A DNA stretch of 64,000 bases from Streptomyces sp. AP-93 (GTDB lineage Bacteria > Actinomycetota > Actinomycetes > Streptomycetales > Streptomycetaceae): NCBI RefSeq assembly GCF_022808175.1, contig NZ_JALGBX010000018.1, positions 124,001 to 188,000 on the forward strand, in the 5' to 3' direction. Shown in pieces: positions 30,067 to 38,385 of the stretch. The notes below the pieces were generated by a model that was given only the letters and a program-made list of their open reading frames with translations, did not search any database and was not told the DNA's origin. Both the position numbers and the translations under genes were made by a program. Position 1 is the stretch's first letter; every line of letters starts with the position of its first letter.

Positions 30067-31298
30067 GCCTCTTCGGGCCCTTCGAACGAGGTGGCGTCAA
30101 GATTGCGGCCGGAGAGAGTGCCGCGCTGGAAGGCGCCCAGGCTGCGCCCGGAGGCGCGGCCCGTTTCCCCCGGGGTCCGCGGCGCCGGCGCGGTGGCGTC
30201 CGGATCGGGGACGCTCGCGATGGGCACCTGGCGTGCGCCGCGCTTGGGCAGACCGTGCATGGTGCGCGACGTCGTGCTCTGCGGCGTCACGCTCTGCGTC
30301 GCCGTGGTCTGCGTCGCCGTGGTCTGCGGGGGCCTGCTCTCGGTGACGCGCCGGATCTCGCTGACCGGAGCCTCCTGGACGGGCGGTATCTCCTCCATGG
30401 TCCACAGCTCCTCGGGCAAGAGGACGACGGCCCGGACGCCGCCGTAACGGGAGACTCCGGTGACATCGACCTTGAAACCGTGCTGGCGCGCGATCAGGCC
30501 GATGACCGGGAAGCCGAACTTCGGCTGGGTCCCGAGCTGCGACAGGCGGGGGGCGACCTCCCCGGAGAGCAGCGCGGTCGCCCGCTGCCGCTCTTCGTCG
30601 TTCATGCTGACGCCGGCGTCGTCGATGACGATGCACAGGTTGTTCTGGACGCGCTGGAACGTCACCTCGATCGGCGCGTCGTGCTGCGAGAAGCTGGCCG
30701 CGTTGTCGAGCAGCTCCGCCACGGCGAGGGCGACGGGCGCGACCGCGGACGCCTTCAGGGCGAGACTGGTCTGCTGCATGATGGCGACCCGGTGGAAGTT
30801 GCGGATCTGGCCCTGGGCACTGCGCACCACGTCGTAGACGCTGGCGGGCCGGTTGCGACGGCCGAGCGGCGCACCGCACATGACGGCGATGCCCTGAGCC
30901 TTGCGCGCCATCTGGGCGTTGGCGTGGTTCACGTCCAACAGGTCGCTCAGGACGGTGTGTCCGCCGTACTTGCGCTGGATGCCGTCCAGAAGCGTCGTCT
31001 GCTCGGCCGCGAGGCTCTGCAGGAGGCTGGCGGCCCCCTTGAGGACGGCCTTGGTGTTCTCCTCGGCCGCTTCCTTGGCATCGCGGAGGGTGGCGTCCTG
31101 CTCGCTGCGGAACCGCTGCAGCTCGGCGTGCGACGCGTGCAGGTAGCTGTCCGCCGTGAGCAGTTGGTGCCTCAGCTCGGCCTCGGTGTGCTCTTTCTTC
31201 GCCCCCAGTGCTCTGTTGCGGGCGACCAGTGCCGCGACCGCGGCAACGGCTATCGCCGCCACCGCAACCAGGCACCACACAAGTGCGTCTCGATTCAT
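30063..31298 (-). CDS. cvnA: Conservon sensor histidine-kinase-like membrane protein
   Basis: A 411-residue protein with one N-terminal membrane helix (LVWCLVAVAAIAVAAVAALVA), a coiled-coil region (about 30-110), a dimerisation region lacking a clear HisKA phospho-histidine, and an HATPase domain (AELLDNAASFS, IDDAGVSMND, GFPVIGLIARQHG). The C-terminal 100 residues are low complexity with a TTATQTTATQ repeat. Start is ATG 31298, preceded by GGGAAAGG. It heads the conservon operon and is presumed to relay a signal to the CvnB-CvnC-CvnD module. An upstream in-frame start at 31376 is less likely. Confidence 0.92.
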
Positions 31299-31810
31299 GG
31301 AAACCTTTCCCGGCGCGTGCCATGCGGACGGCTGCAGATACACCTCGCGAGGCCCCGCAACACAGCTGATCGGCACGGTTCACCTGCTGTTATGCGGAGA
31401 GCATGCCGCCGATCCAAATCAGCATCTGCGCCGAAATGGAACAAGATCACAGATGCCGGGATGCTATCACCGGATCTTCGCCCTCTCGGACGCCCGCTAC
31501 TGCACGGTATCTCCCCAACCAGGCTGCCACAGGGGCGGGTTGACTTGGCCTTTCAGCCCTCTGCTTCCGTCGGCGGCCGCCCCTCTCGCAACCGATTCGT
31601 TAAGCAGTTCTTCACGAGAGGAGGGGCGATCTCTCACATCTGTCCGACGATGCACCGCCAACCGAACCCCTGGGCGGGCAGGGCCTCACCGGCAGGTTGC
31701 GGCGCCCGGCATTGGCTCGTGATCGATTCTCGGCCTGGCGGCGTGATTTCGCTCTTTCGCCCGCCGCGACCGTGCGGCTTCTCCTGGCCCGTGCGCCAAC
31801 TCATGGGGAG
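31299..31810. other. Intergenic region upstream of the conservon
   Basis: About 510 bases with lower G+C than the flanking genes and no convincing reading frame. It should hold the conservon promoter near 31300-31450 (none could be fixed with confidence) and the end of the XRE-regulator transcript. A palindrome CCTCGCGAGG lies at 31343-31352. A long-loop inverted repeat (CGCCCCTCTCG with CGAG-AGG-AGGGGCG, 31578-31628) has a 3-base bulge. Confidence 0.6.
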
Positions 31811-33370
31811 TCACCTGCCGTCCGCCGCATCCTCCCGTTCGTGGTGCGGGTACGCCCGGGCGCGTTTCCCCTGGTACGAACGCACGTCGGCGCCGCGGCC
31901 CGTCGCCTCGATCCGGTTCAGCAGCTCCGCGGCCGCTTGGGCCGTCCTGGGCGAAGAGTTGAGGGTGTCGAGGAAGTCCAGCAGGGTCCTCATCGGTGCC
32001 GCGGCCATGTGTTCCAGCAGTGCGCGCCGCCGGTCCTGGGGGAGCGTCATCAGGTCGGCGCCGAAGGACTGCCCCAGGCCCGCTGCGTGGACGTTCCTCA
32101 TCAGGTGTCCCAACGGGGCACGGACGAGGCGCTCGTCACCGCGGTGCGCGAGCTCCGCCAGGACAGCGACGAGGCGATCGGGAAGCCGGTAGGCAGCTGC
32201 GGCCGTCGACAGGCTCGGCAGGACGGACGCGTCTTCGTCGGCCAGGAGCGAGATCACCTCCAGCACCTCGACGGCAGGTCGGTCCGTCTGTACGAGGCAC
32301 ACCAGGACGTCGTCCGCCGCGGGCCACGTCCCGCCGTGCCAGTGGCGGTGCAGCACGGCCAGCTCGGGCACGGACCGGAACCGGGCGGCGCACCGGACGA
32401 GATGGGACCTGAAGGCGGCGTGGAACGGCCCCTGCGGCATCACGTCACCGATCTCCGTGACCACGCCGATGGGCCGGGACTGCGCGACGTCCCGGAGCAA
32501 GGACTCCCCCCTGGAACGCTCACCCGCGTCCCCGAGCCATTGCAGCACCACCACGATCTCCGCGGCCGGACGTTCCCAGGCCACGTCGGCCAGCTCGCGG
32601 CCCAGCGTGCGTACGTCACCGCCGGACCGGAAACCGTCAAGGCGCGCCAGCAGCACCCCGATCGGCCCGCCACCGTCCCGGTGGAGCCCGGCCAGTTCCT
32701 CTTCCATGGCCAGTACCCGGTCCTCCAAGCCCCGGCACCGGGTCTCCGCATCGGCCCGCAGGGCGGAGGTGTCGGCCAGATCGGTGCGGAGCTTCGTGAT
32801 CTCGGCCAGGAGGGCGTCGCGGACGGAGGCGTGGTCGTCGAGCGCGATGCGGAGCTCGACCTCGCGGCGGGTGGCGGCGGTCAGGTCCGCCGACCAGTCG
32901 CGTTGGAGGGAGTCGAGTTCACCCCTCACGGACAGGACCTCGGACTCGCGCTTCGCCAACAGGTCGTGCAGCGCCTCCTCCTGACGGGTCAGGCGGGCGA
33001 TCGTGCGCTGGGAGCGCATCATCTCCTGGCGGAGGCTTTCCAGTTCGTACCCGGCGGGATCGGTGGCCCGCAGGGCCGTCAGGCGTTGCCGGTGGATCTC
33101 GGCCCTGACCTCCTCCTTGAGAGGGCTGCCGAGCTTGTGCTCCGCCTCGCGGATGAGGCGGCCGATGAAGTCCTTGGTGGCGAGCCGGCGTCCGCGCAGG
33201 AAGCGGGAGACGGTGCCGGGGTCCAGGGAAACGCGGACCGCGTACGCCTCCTGTGAGATGCCCAGGGTCTTGAACAGGTCTGTCAACGTCTTGCCGAGGG
33301 CCGCAACCTCCGGCGTATCGCCCCGCTCGGTCGCGGACGAACTCGCAGCTGAGCGGGCCATCTCCGGCAT
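31811..33370 (-). CDS. XRE-type helix-turn-helix protein with coiled coil
   Basis: A 519-residue protein. Residues about 20-70 form an XRE-like HTH (LGISQEAYAVRVSLDPGTVSRFLRGRRLATKDFI). They are followed by a long coiled coil (about 95-235, Leu/Glu/Arg heptads) and a C-terminal all-helical region with repeat character (tetratricopeptide- or HEAT-like, unassigned). This layout occurs in many Streptomyces proteins of unknown function. GGGGAGG lies 5 bases before ATG 33370. It is divergent from the small membrane protein gene at 33484 and precedes the conservon in the same direction. Confidence 0.8.
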   Translation of the reverse strand: MPEMARSAASSSATERGDTPEVAALGKTLTDLFKTLGISQEAYAVRVSLDPGTVSRFLRGRRLATKDFIGRLIREAEHKLGSPLKEEVRAEIHRQRLTALRATDPAGYELESLRQEMMRSQRTIARLTRQEEALHDLLAKRESEVLSVRGELDSLQRDWSADLTAATRREVELRIALDDHASVRDALLAEITKLRTDLADTSALRADAETRCRGLEDRVLAMEEELAGLHRDGGGPIGVLLARLDGFRSGGDVRTLGRELADVAWERPAAEIVVVLQWLGDAGERSRGESLLRDVAQSRPIGVVTEIGDVMPQGPFHAAFRSHLVRCAARFRSVPELAVLHRHWHGGTWPAADDVLVCLVQTDRPAVEVLEVISLLADEDASVLPSLSTAAAAYRLPDRLVAVLAELAHRGDERLVRAPLGHLMRNVHAAGLGQSFGADLMTLPQDRRRALLEHMAAAPMRTLLDFLDTLNSSPRTAQAAAELLNRIEATGRGADVRSYQGKRARAYPHHEREDAADGR

Positions 33371-33483
33371 CTCGGCCTCCCCGTGCCTTGCACCCGTACT
33401 GGCAAGCCTTGCGGCTGTCGCAGCCTATCCGGCCCTCCCCAGGCTGGGGTCGTCAATCAGCCGCTCCTGGAAGGACTCCGCCC

Positions 33484-33708
33484 ATGGCCACCGCCGTATG
33501 GACCTCTGCCGTCGCCGGCGCCGGATGGGCCGCTCGGGTGCTCATCGTCGGGCTCGCGCTCGTGCCCGTCGTCATCGTGACGCTCGCCTGCGTGCCCGCA
33601 CTGCTGGTACTGCCGTTCTCCCGGCGCCGCAGCGCACATGCCACCGCCATCGTGCGACAGCTGATCGCCTGGACCCGGGGGCTGCTGCTCACGAGCCGGG
33701 AGCGGTGA
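33484..33708 (+). CDS. Small membrane protein of unknown function
   Basis: A 74-residue protein with one long or two short hydrophobic segments (about residues 15-45: ARVLIVGLALVPVVIVTLACVPALLVLPF) and a basic C-terminal part. GAAGGA precedes ATG 33484 at a suitable distance. It is divergent from the XRE-coiled-coil regulator, which may control it. No family is recognised. Confidence 0.55.
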   Translation: MATAVWTSAVAGAGWAARVLIVGLALVPVVIVTLACVPALLVLPFSRRRSAHATAIVRQLIAWTRGLLLTSRER

Positions 33709-33812
33709 AGTCCCTACGGACACCATGAAGGCAGAGGTCAAGGCTTCAGCCGGACCCGCCGGCGCTTCGCCGACTGAGAGACGTGCGCCCCCGGACCCTG
33801 AGGCCGCCGGAT

Positions 33813-34229
33813 TCAGCTCTGCTGTTCGCTGACGTTGACCATCCACGTGATACCGAACTTGTCCGTACACATGCCGAAGACGTCGCCCCACATCTGCTTC
33901 TCCAGGGGGACGGACACCGTGCCGCCATCGGACAGCTTGCTCCAATAACCTCGCAGCTCGTCCATGTCGTCGCCGCTCAGGCTCACAGCGATGTTGTTCC
34001 CGGGTGTGTGTTCCGTTCCGGGCGGATTGTCGGCGCCCATCAGCGTGAATCCCCCGGTGGTCTCGAGCATGCCGTGCATGATCTTGTCCGAGTATCCGGA
34101 GGGCGCCTCGGAGCCGAATTCGCCGTAGGTGTGGACGGCCAGATCGCCGCCGAACACCTCCTTGTAGAACTCCATGGCTTGCTTCGCTTCACCGGCGAAG
34201 CTGATGTACGGATTCAGGCGAGAGGACAC
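33813..34229 (-). CDS. VOC-superfamily (PhnB-like) protein
   Basis: A 138-residue vicinal-oxygen-chelate protein of the PhnB/3-demethylubiquinone methyltransferase-like group: SSRLNPYISFAGEAKQAMEFYKEVFGGDL, GFTLMGADNP, and the final MWGDVFGMCTDKFGITWMVNV. Members bind metal with paired beta-alpha-beta-beta-beta modules, but this group often lacks a known reaction. GTG 34229 is preferred over GTG 34235 because it leaves 5 bases to the AAAGGGAG ribosome site and matches the family start. Confidence 0.85.
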   Translation of the reverse strand: MSSRLNPYISFAGEAKQAMEFYKEVFGGDLAVHTYGEFGSEAPSGYSDKIMHGMLETTGGFTLMGADNPPGTEHTPGNNIAVSLSGDDMDELRGYWSKLSDGGTVSVPLEKQMWGDVFGMCTDKFGITWMVNVSEQQS

Positions 34230-34269
34230 GTTCACTCCCTTTCGTGACGAATGGGCCAGTACGGGCAGC

Positions 34270-34491
34270 CTACGTGTGTGGCGTACGCGCGAAGAGTTCC
34301 TCCGGGCCGCCCGCCCGCCTCGTGTCGCACACCAGGACGCACCGCGGGAGCCCGGGTCCGTCAGCCGCCCGCGAGCAGCCGCCCGCGAGCAGCCGCTCGC
34401 GCTCGGCCGCCACGATCTCCCGCGCCAGCTCGGCGTCCGTGATGTCGAATGCCTCCGGGGCGCTGTCGGCGGTTTCGGCGGAGACCGTCCC
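34270..34491 (-). pseudogene. C-terminal fragment of an unidentified gene
   Basis: On the minus strand about 74 codons are open with normal Streptomyces codon bias, reading ...AFDITDAELAREIVAAERERLL... to a stop at 34270. A TAG at 34492-34494 closes the frame upstream, and no start is present. The text is a plausible protein C-terminus but the family is not recognised. It abuts the helicase remnant on the other strand. Confidence 0.4.
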
Positions 34492-34735
34492 CTACGAACT
34501 CACGGCACTTGAGTGCGACCTCTACGAGGACGTCACCCACTACGTCCGCGAGGGGATGAACCGTGCCGGCCGCATCGGTGGCACACGCAAGAACACCGTC
34601 GGTTTCGCGCTCACCGTTCTGCAGCGACGCCTGGCCTCCAGCCCCGAGGCGATCCACAGGAGCCTTGTACGGCGTACCGAGCGCCTGGAGCGCAGGAAGC
34701 AGGAGATCCTCGACGGTACCTGTCGCGAAGGCATG
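34487..34735 (+). pseudogene. Internal fragment of a SNF2-type helicase gene
   Basis: About 83 residues (VPYELTALECDLYEDVTHYVREGMNRA... NTVGFALTVLQRRLASSPEAIHRSLVRRTERLERR) match the region between the two helicase lobes of actinobacterial SNF2-family helicases. No Walker A or B motif and no proper start is present, so it is a leftover piece. The frame happens to run open into the acetyltransferase gene, but the two are not one protein. Confidence 0.65.
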
Positions 34736-34813
34736 CCCACCGCTCACCTCGCTGAGTTATGGCCACCCCGACATCGGTCCTCCTCCGGTGGCCCGCAGGT
34801 AGGCTCCGAAGGC

Positions 34814-35434
34814 ATGACCCCAGTCAACCTGGCGGGCCTCCGCCTGGCGTTACGCGAAGTCGAGCCCGAGGACACCGCTGCCATCCTGGCCATCTACGGT
34901 GACCCCGAGGCGACCCGGCACCTCAGCTTCGAGCCCCGTACCCGCGACCAGGTCCAGGCGATCACGGACCGGTCCATCGCCTCCGCGAAGGACACTCCGC
35001 GAATTGAGTACTGCCTTGCCATCACCCCGCTCGGCGAACGCCGACTGATCGGCTACGCGCGTCTGGCTACCGAACCGCAGCAGGCGGCCACGATCGGCTT
35101 TGCATTGAACCCGGCGCAGTGGGGCAAGGGCCTCGGCACGGAGACGGTGCACCTGCTGTGCACGCTCGGCTTCAAGGGCCTGGGCCTGCACCGCATTTGG
35201 GCTGCGCGTTCGCCACTCAACGAGGCATCCGCGCGCACCCTCCTGCGAGCGGGCATGACCGAGGACGGGCGGATCCGCGATCACGTCTTCGTTCACGGAG
35301 CCTGGCGAGACTCGATCACCTACTCGATCCTGGAGCACGAGTGGACCCCGAGAGACGTCCTGGAGCGGGACACCGCCGACGGAGCTCCCGCGGACGTGGC
35401 CCCACCTGACGCCGACAGCGGACTGGAGACGTGA
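34814..35434 (+). CDS. GNAT-family N-acetyltransferase with a TTA codon
   Basis: A 206-residue RimJ/RimL-like acetyltransferase: start MTPVNLAGLRLALREVEPEDTAAILAIYGDPEATRHL, acetyl-CoA-binding segment GFALNPAQWGKGLGTETVHLLCTLGF, and LHRIWAARSPLNEASARTLLRAGM. These enzymes acetylate protein N-termini, amino-glycosides or small amines. Codon 13 is TTA (34850-34852), a codon that in Streptomyces is read only by the bldA tRNA, so translation is likely limited to late growth. The ribosome site is weak. Confidence 0.88.
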   Translation: MTPVNLAGLRLALREVEPEDTAAILAIYGDPEATRHLSFEPRTRDQVQAITDRSIASAKDTPRIEYCLAITPLGERRLIGYARLATEPQQAATIGFALNPAQWGKGLGTETVHLLCTLGFKGLGLHRIWAARSPLNEASARTLLRAGMTEDGRIRDHVFVHGAWRDSITYSILEHEWTPRDVLERDTADGAPADVAPPDADSGLET

Positions 35435-35537
35435 GCAGGCGCTGCCCGGTCTGCCATGCCTTGCCTTGGAGATCGTCCCGCGGGATGCGAGGCGCCTGGT
35501 CAGGGATTTGGTAGGGACTGAGCGAGGAGATCACCCG

Positions 35538-35590
35538 CATCTGTTCTCCCCAAGGACTCCCCACGGCCGCTTCTGGGTGAATCTGTGAGG
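35538..35590. repeat. Dispersed repeat, copy A (second copy at 46993-47045)
   Basis: A stretch of about 50 bases, with core TTCTCCCCAAGGACTCCCC followed by ACGGCCGCTTCTG, is shared with 46993-47045 in the same orientation; most positions match when one or two gaps are allowed. Both copies stand next to gene remnants and outside intact genes, which suggests a mobile or recombination-related sequence. Confidence 0.55.
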
Positions 35591-35599
35591 TGGCCCGCC

Positions 35600-35966
35600 G
35601 CTGTCGGCCGCCTCCGCGCAGACGTTGCTCCGACGCCCGCCTCGCCCTGGCTGCCCTGCACAACTCCATCCCGCCCGGGGCGCCGGCGGCCTCGGCTGCG
35701 GCTTCCACGAGGCGCTCGGGGCAGCGGTCGCCGCCCCGGACCGCCCGGTGCTCGCCGTCTCCGGGGACGGCGGGGCGGTGTACTCGATCGCAGGGCTCGC
35801 CACCGCCCGCCAACTCGGCCTCAACGCGGCCTGGCTGATCGTCGACGACGGCCCCGCCCTGCTTCGCGTGATCGCTCCCACCCACCTCGACGAAGCCCGA
35901 GGAAGTTGCGCACCGCCGAGCCCCATGGCTTTCGCCGACTGCCCCGAACGGCTCCGGAATTGCTGA
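35600..35966 (+). pseudogene. Remnant of a thiamine-diphosphate-dependent enzyme
   Basis: The stretch GFHEALGAAVAAPDRPVLAVSGDGGAVYSIAGLATARQLGLNAAWLIVDDG carries the C-terminal TPP/Mg motif (GDGG...) of acetolactate-synthase/benzoylformate-decarboxylase-like enzymes. The flanking parts shift into other frames and decay, and no full domain is present. It is a degraded fragment of a gene that is normally about 1.6 kb. Confidence 0.65.
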
Positions 35967-36504
35967 CGCAACAAGAGGGGTGATCGGTTCGGGTGGTGGG
36001 AGTGAGAGGTGCGCACCATTCGAAGCCTCTCGGAGAGGGAGTATTGGGGCTGATTATGTCCGGTTTATGGGGATTGGGAGTCGATGGGATCCCTTCCGGT
36101 GTAAGTGTCGGGTAGGCGGCTGGAGTCGCTCGCGGTCGAGGTGTGGATCTTTTTATTCGCTATCGGGAACGTCCCTTCGGGGTGCTGGGCGCGCCCTGGA
36201 AAGGGTCCTTTCGGCTTCGCTGAGCGGAGCCTCCCGACCTCTTGGCGCAGGGGGCTCGCGGGCCGCGCGGTGACCGTGATCAGGGCCGGGGTTTCCGTCA
36301 TGCGCACAGTCTGGAGCGGCGGACCGAGCGCCACATGAGTACCGGTACTCAGTTGTGTTCGGGCATTCGGCGGCGGTAGCGGAATCTTCACGGGAGCAAG
36401 CGCGGGGCTGCTGTGTCCGCGTCAGGAGTGCCTTGTGGAGGTGATCTTCAGGCGTCTACTGTCCGCAGCGATCACCAGCCAAGAACGACCTCGACGGGGG
36501 ACTC
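35967..36504. other. Intergenic region upstream of the secreted YD/PLA2 gene
   Basis: About 540 bases with reduced G+C and no supported reading frame. It contains the 16-base palindrome listed separately and should include the promoter of the gene at 36505. A pair of short hairpin-forming motifs (CGCTGAGCGGAGC-type) lies near 36215-36230. Confidence 0.6.
36336..36351. promoter_or_regulatory. Perfect 16-base palindrome TGAGTACCGGTACTCA
   Basis: All eight bases of each arm are complementary. It lies 154 bases upstream of the secreted YD/PLA2 gene. Size and symmetry fit an operator for a dimeric regulator such as a TetR- or GntR-type protein. No regulator gene is adjacent. Confidence 0.5.
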
Positions 36505-38154
36505 GTGCGTAAAATCGCGCTTCCTGCCATTGCCGCGCTGTCACTGACGCTGCTTCTGCCGCAGCAGTCCGTGGCGGTCGCATCCGCCCAGCAGCCGCAG
36601 TCCGTGGCGGCCGAGATACCTGACCAGCCGCTGGCCCAGGGCACGTTGTCCACGATCGGCCCCGGTCAGTACTCGACCGAGGACAAGACTTTCCAGGTCA
36701 CCGAGAACGACGTGGACGCGGCCCTCATAGGTCGCCGCCACACCGTCGCCGCGCAGCCTGACGGCGGACTCGCCAAGCCCGAGTCCGCGCCCACCACGCG
36801 CCCCGAGATGGGTGTCTTCGGCCCCAGTTGGGAAGCCGAGTTCGTCGGCGGCCAGCTCAACCGGAAGCTGGAGCAGAAGGGCGACAGCGTCGTCGTCACC
36901 GACCTCGGGGTCGACGAGAAGATCACGTACGCGCTGAAGTCGAGCATCGACTACCCGGACGGGGGTGGCGTGAAGAAGTACGCGACCACCGACGGGTCCC
37001 AGGTCACGGCGACCTCCAAGTGGAACGACGCCACTGGAACCCTGGTGACGACCATCGTCGAGGTGCTCGGCGTGGACCTCTCGGCGGTCGCCTCGGGCGA
37101 CGACGCGTTCACCGACGCGGCCGGCAACCCGATCCCGGCCACGGACCTCAAGCCCACCTACAAGTGGCAGCAGTCCGCGACCGGTACCGACAGGTGGCGG
37201 GTCACCAGCGTCGGCAACAACGTCTACGCCACCACGGTGCAGTACGACGCCCAGGGCCGCGTGTTCAAGATCTCGAACCCCGCCGCGGGCGAGCGGCTCG
37301 CGACGTCCACCGCGGTCACCTACGCGGCCTCGACCACCGCGGCCGGCACCTCGTTCGGTGACTACACGGGCCGCGTCAAGCAGATCACCGTCACCGAGGG
37401 CGCCACCACGCAGACCCTCGCCCGGTACGCCTACGACTCCTCAGGCCTGCTGCGCACCGTGACCAACCCGAGCGAAGCCGCCGAGCCGCAGGCCACCTAC
37501 GCCTACGACGCGACCCGGCGCCTCTCCGACATCAGCTCGCCCAGCAGCGGCAGTTGGGACCTGAGCTTCGCGGCCAACTCCGCGGCCCCGACCGCCACCC
37601 TCGACGGCGAGGCCGTCCCGGCCCCGGGCCTGCCCGTCGAGGGTGACGCCCCGGACGGCAGCACCGGCGTCACCACCCCGCCGCCCGCCTCGGACTTCCC
37701 CGGCGGCGAGATCACCGACCCGACGTCGTACCCGTCGAAGTGCAGCTGGGCGCGGCACTGGATGTACTACTGGAAGACCGGCTGCACCGCCAAGGTGGCC
37801 CACTACGGGTGGCGTTCGCCCCAGTGGAAGAAGACCCCGACCGGCTACTGGGTCCGGGGCATCAACCACGACCACTGCACCACCGCGCCCGACAAGCCGC
37901 TCGGCTACAACTTCATCCCGTCCTGCGACATGCACGACTACGGCTACGGCCTGATCGGCAACTCGTACAAGGGCTACAAGTACTACCTGTCGCGCAACAA
38001 GGGCTTCGCCGTGGACGCCGTGTTCTACGACACGCTCTACAGCAAGACCTGCCCCGCCTACTTCTGGAAGAGCACCTGCCGCTCCCTCGCCAACACGTAC
38101 TACGGCGCGGTGACGGTCTTCGGGCGGGCCAAGAACGGCGCGAACGCCACTTGA
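36505..38154 (+). CDS. Secreted YD-repeat protein with C-terminal phospholipase A2 domain
   Basis: A 549-residue protein. A signal peptide (RKIALPAIAALSLTLLLPQQSVAVASA) is followed by a Thr/Asp-rich middle with RHS/YD-type repeats (TTVQYDAQGRVFKISNP, ARYAYDSSGLLRTVTNP, ATYAYDATRRLSDISSP). The C-terminal 130 residues are a prokaryotic phospholipase A2 domain with the catalytic SCDMHDYGYG (H477, D478) and six cysteines likely paired in disulfides. Secreted Streptomyces PLA2 enzymes are calcium-dependent and usually about 150 residues; here the enzyme is the tail of a YD-repeat carrier, as in polymorphic toxins. Start GTG 36505 follows a GGGGG site. Confidence 0.88.
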   Translation: MRKIALPAIAALSLTLLLPQQSVAVASAQQPQSVAAEIPDQPLAQGTLSTIGPGQYSTEDKTFQVTENDVDAALIGRRHTVAAQPDGGLAKPESAPTTRPEMGVFGPSWEAEFVGGQLNRKLEQKGDSVVVTDLGVDEKITYALKSSIDYPDGGGVKKYATTDGSQVTATSKWNDATGTLVTTIVEVLGVDLSAVASGDDAFTDAAGNPIPATDLKPTYKWQQSATGTDRWRVTSVGNNVYATTVQYDAQGRVFKISNPAAGERLATSTAVTYAASTTAAGTSFGDYTGRVKQITVTEGATTQTLARYAYDSSGLLRTVTNPSEAAEPQATYAYDATRRLSDISSPSSGSWDLSFAANSAAPTATLDGEAVPAPGLPVEGDAPDGSTGVTTPPPASDFPGGEITDPTSYPSKCSWARHWMYYWKTGCTAKVAHYGWRSPQWKKTPTGYWVRGINHDHCTTAPDKPLGYNFIPSCDMHDYGYGLIGNSYKGYKYYLSRNKGFAVDAVFYDTLYSKTCPAYFWKSTCRSLANTYYGAVTVFGRAKNGANAT

Positions 38155-38223
38155 TGACGGGCGAGGACTCCTGATGTTCCTCCGCACGACCTCCTGAGGT
38201 TCATGGTTCATGCCCCGGTGAGG

Positions 38224-38268
38224 CGACCGGGCCGGGTGGCGCCCCAGCAGCGCCACCCGGCCCGGTCG
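38224..38268 (+). terminator. 19-base-pair hairpin terminator
   Basis: A perfect 19-base stem (arms 38224-38242 and 38250-38268) with a 7-base loop CCCAGCA lies about 70 bases after the YD/PLA2 stop. This is among the strongest terminators in the window. Confidence 0.85.
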
Positions 38269-38385
38269 GCACCCACCTCTTCCTCACCCCACCTCTTCTC
38301 CGTCGCACTCTCCCCCCATCTCCACGGGTCCGGCCATGCCCGCCCGTCCACGGGCCACGCCAGGCCCCCTGCTCCCCGAGGCACC

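Noticed and set aside
31156..31722. A plus-strand open frame covering the conservon leader
   Set aside because: It is mostly antisense to cvnA, has no ribosome site, and shows no protein family features.
34244..35434. A single 396-residue protein joining the helicase piece and the acetyltransferase
   Set aside because: The first 190 codons combine antisense text of another fragment with a helicase scrap. The acetyltransferase has its own normal start at 34814.
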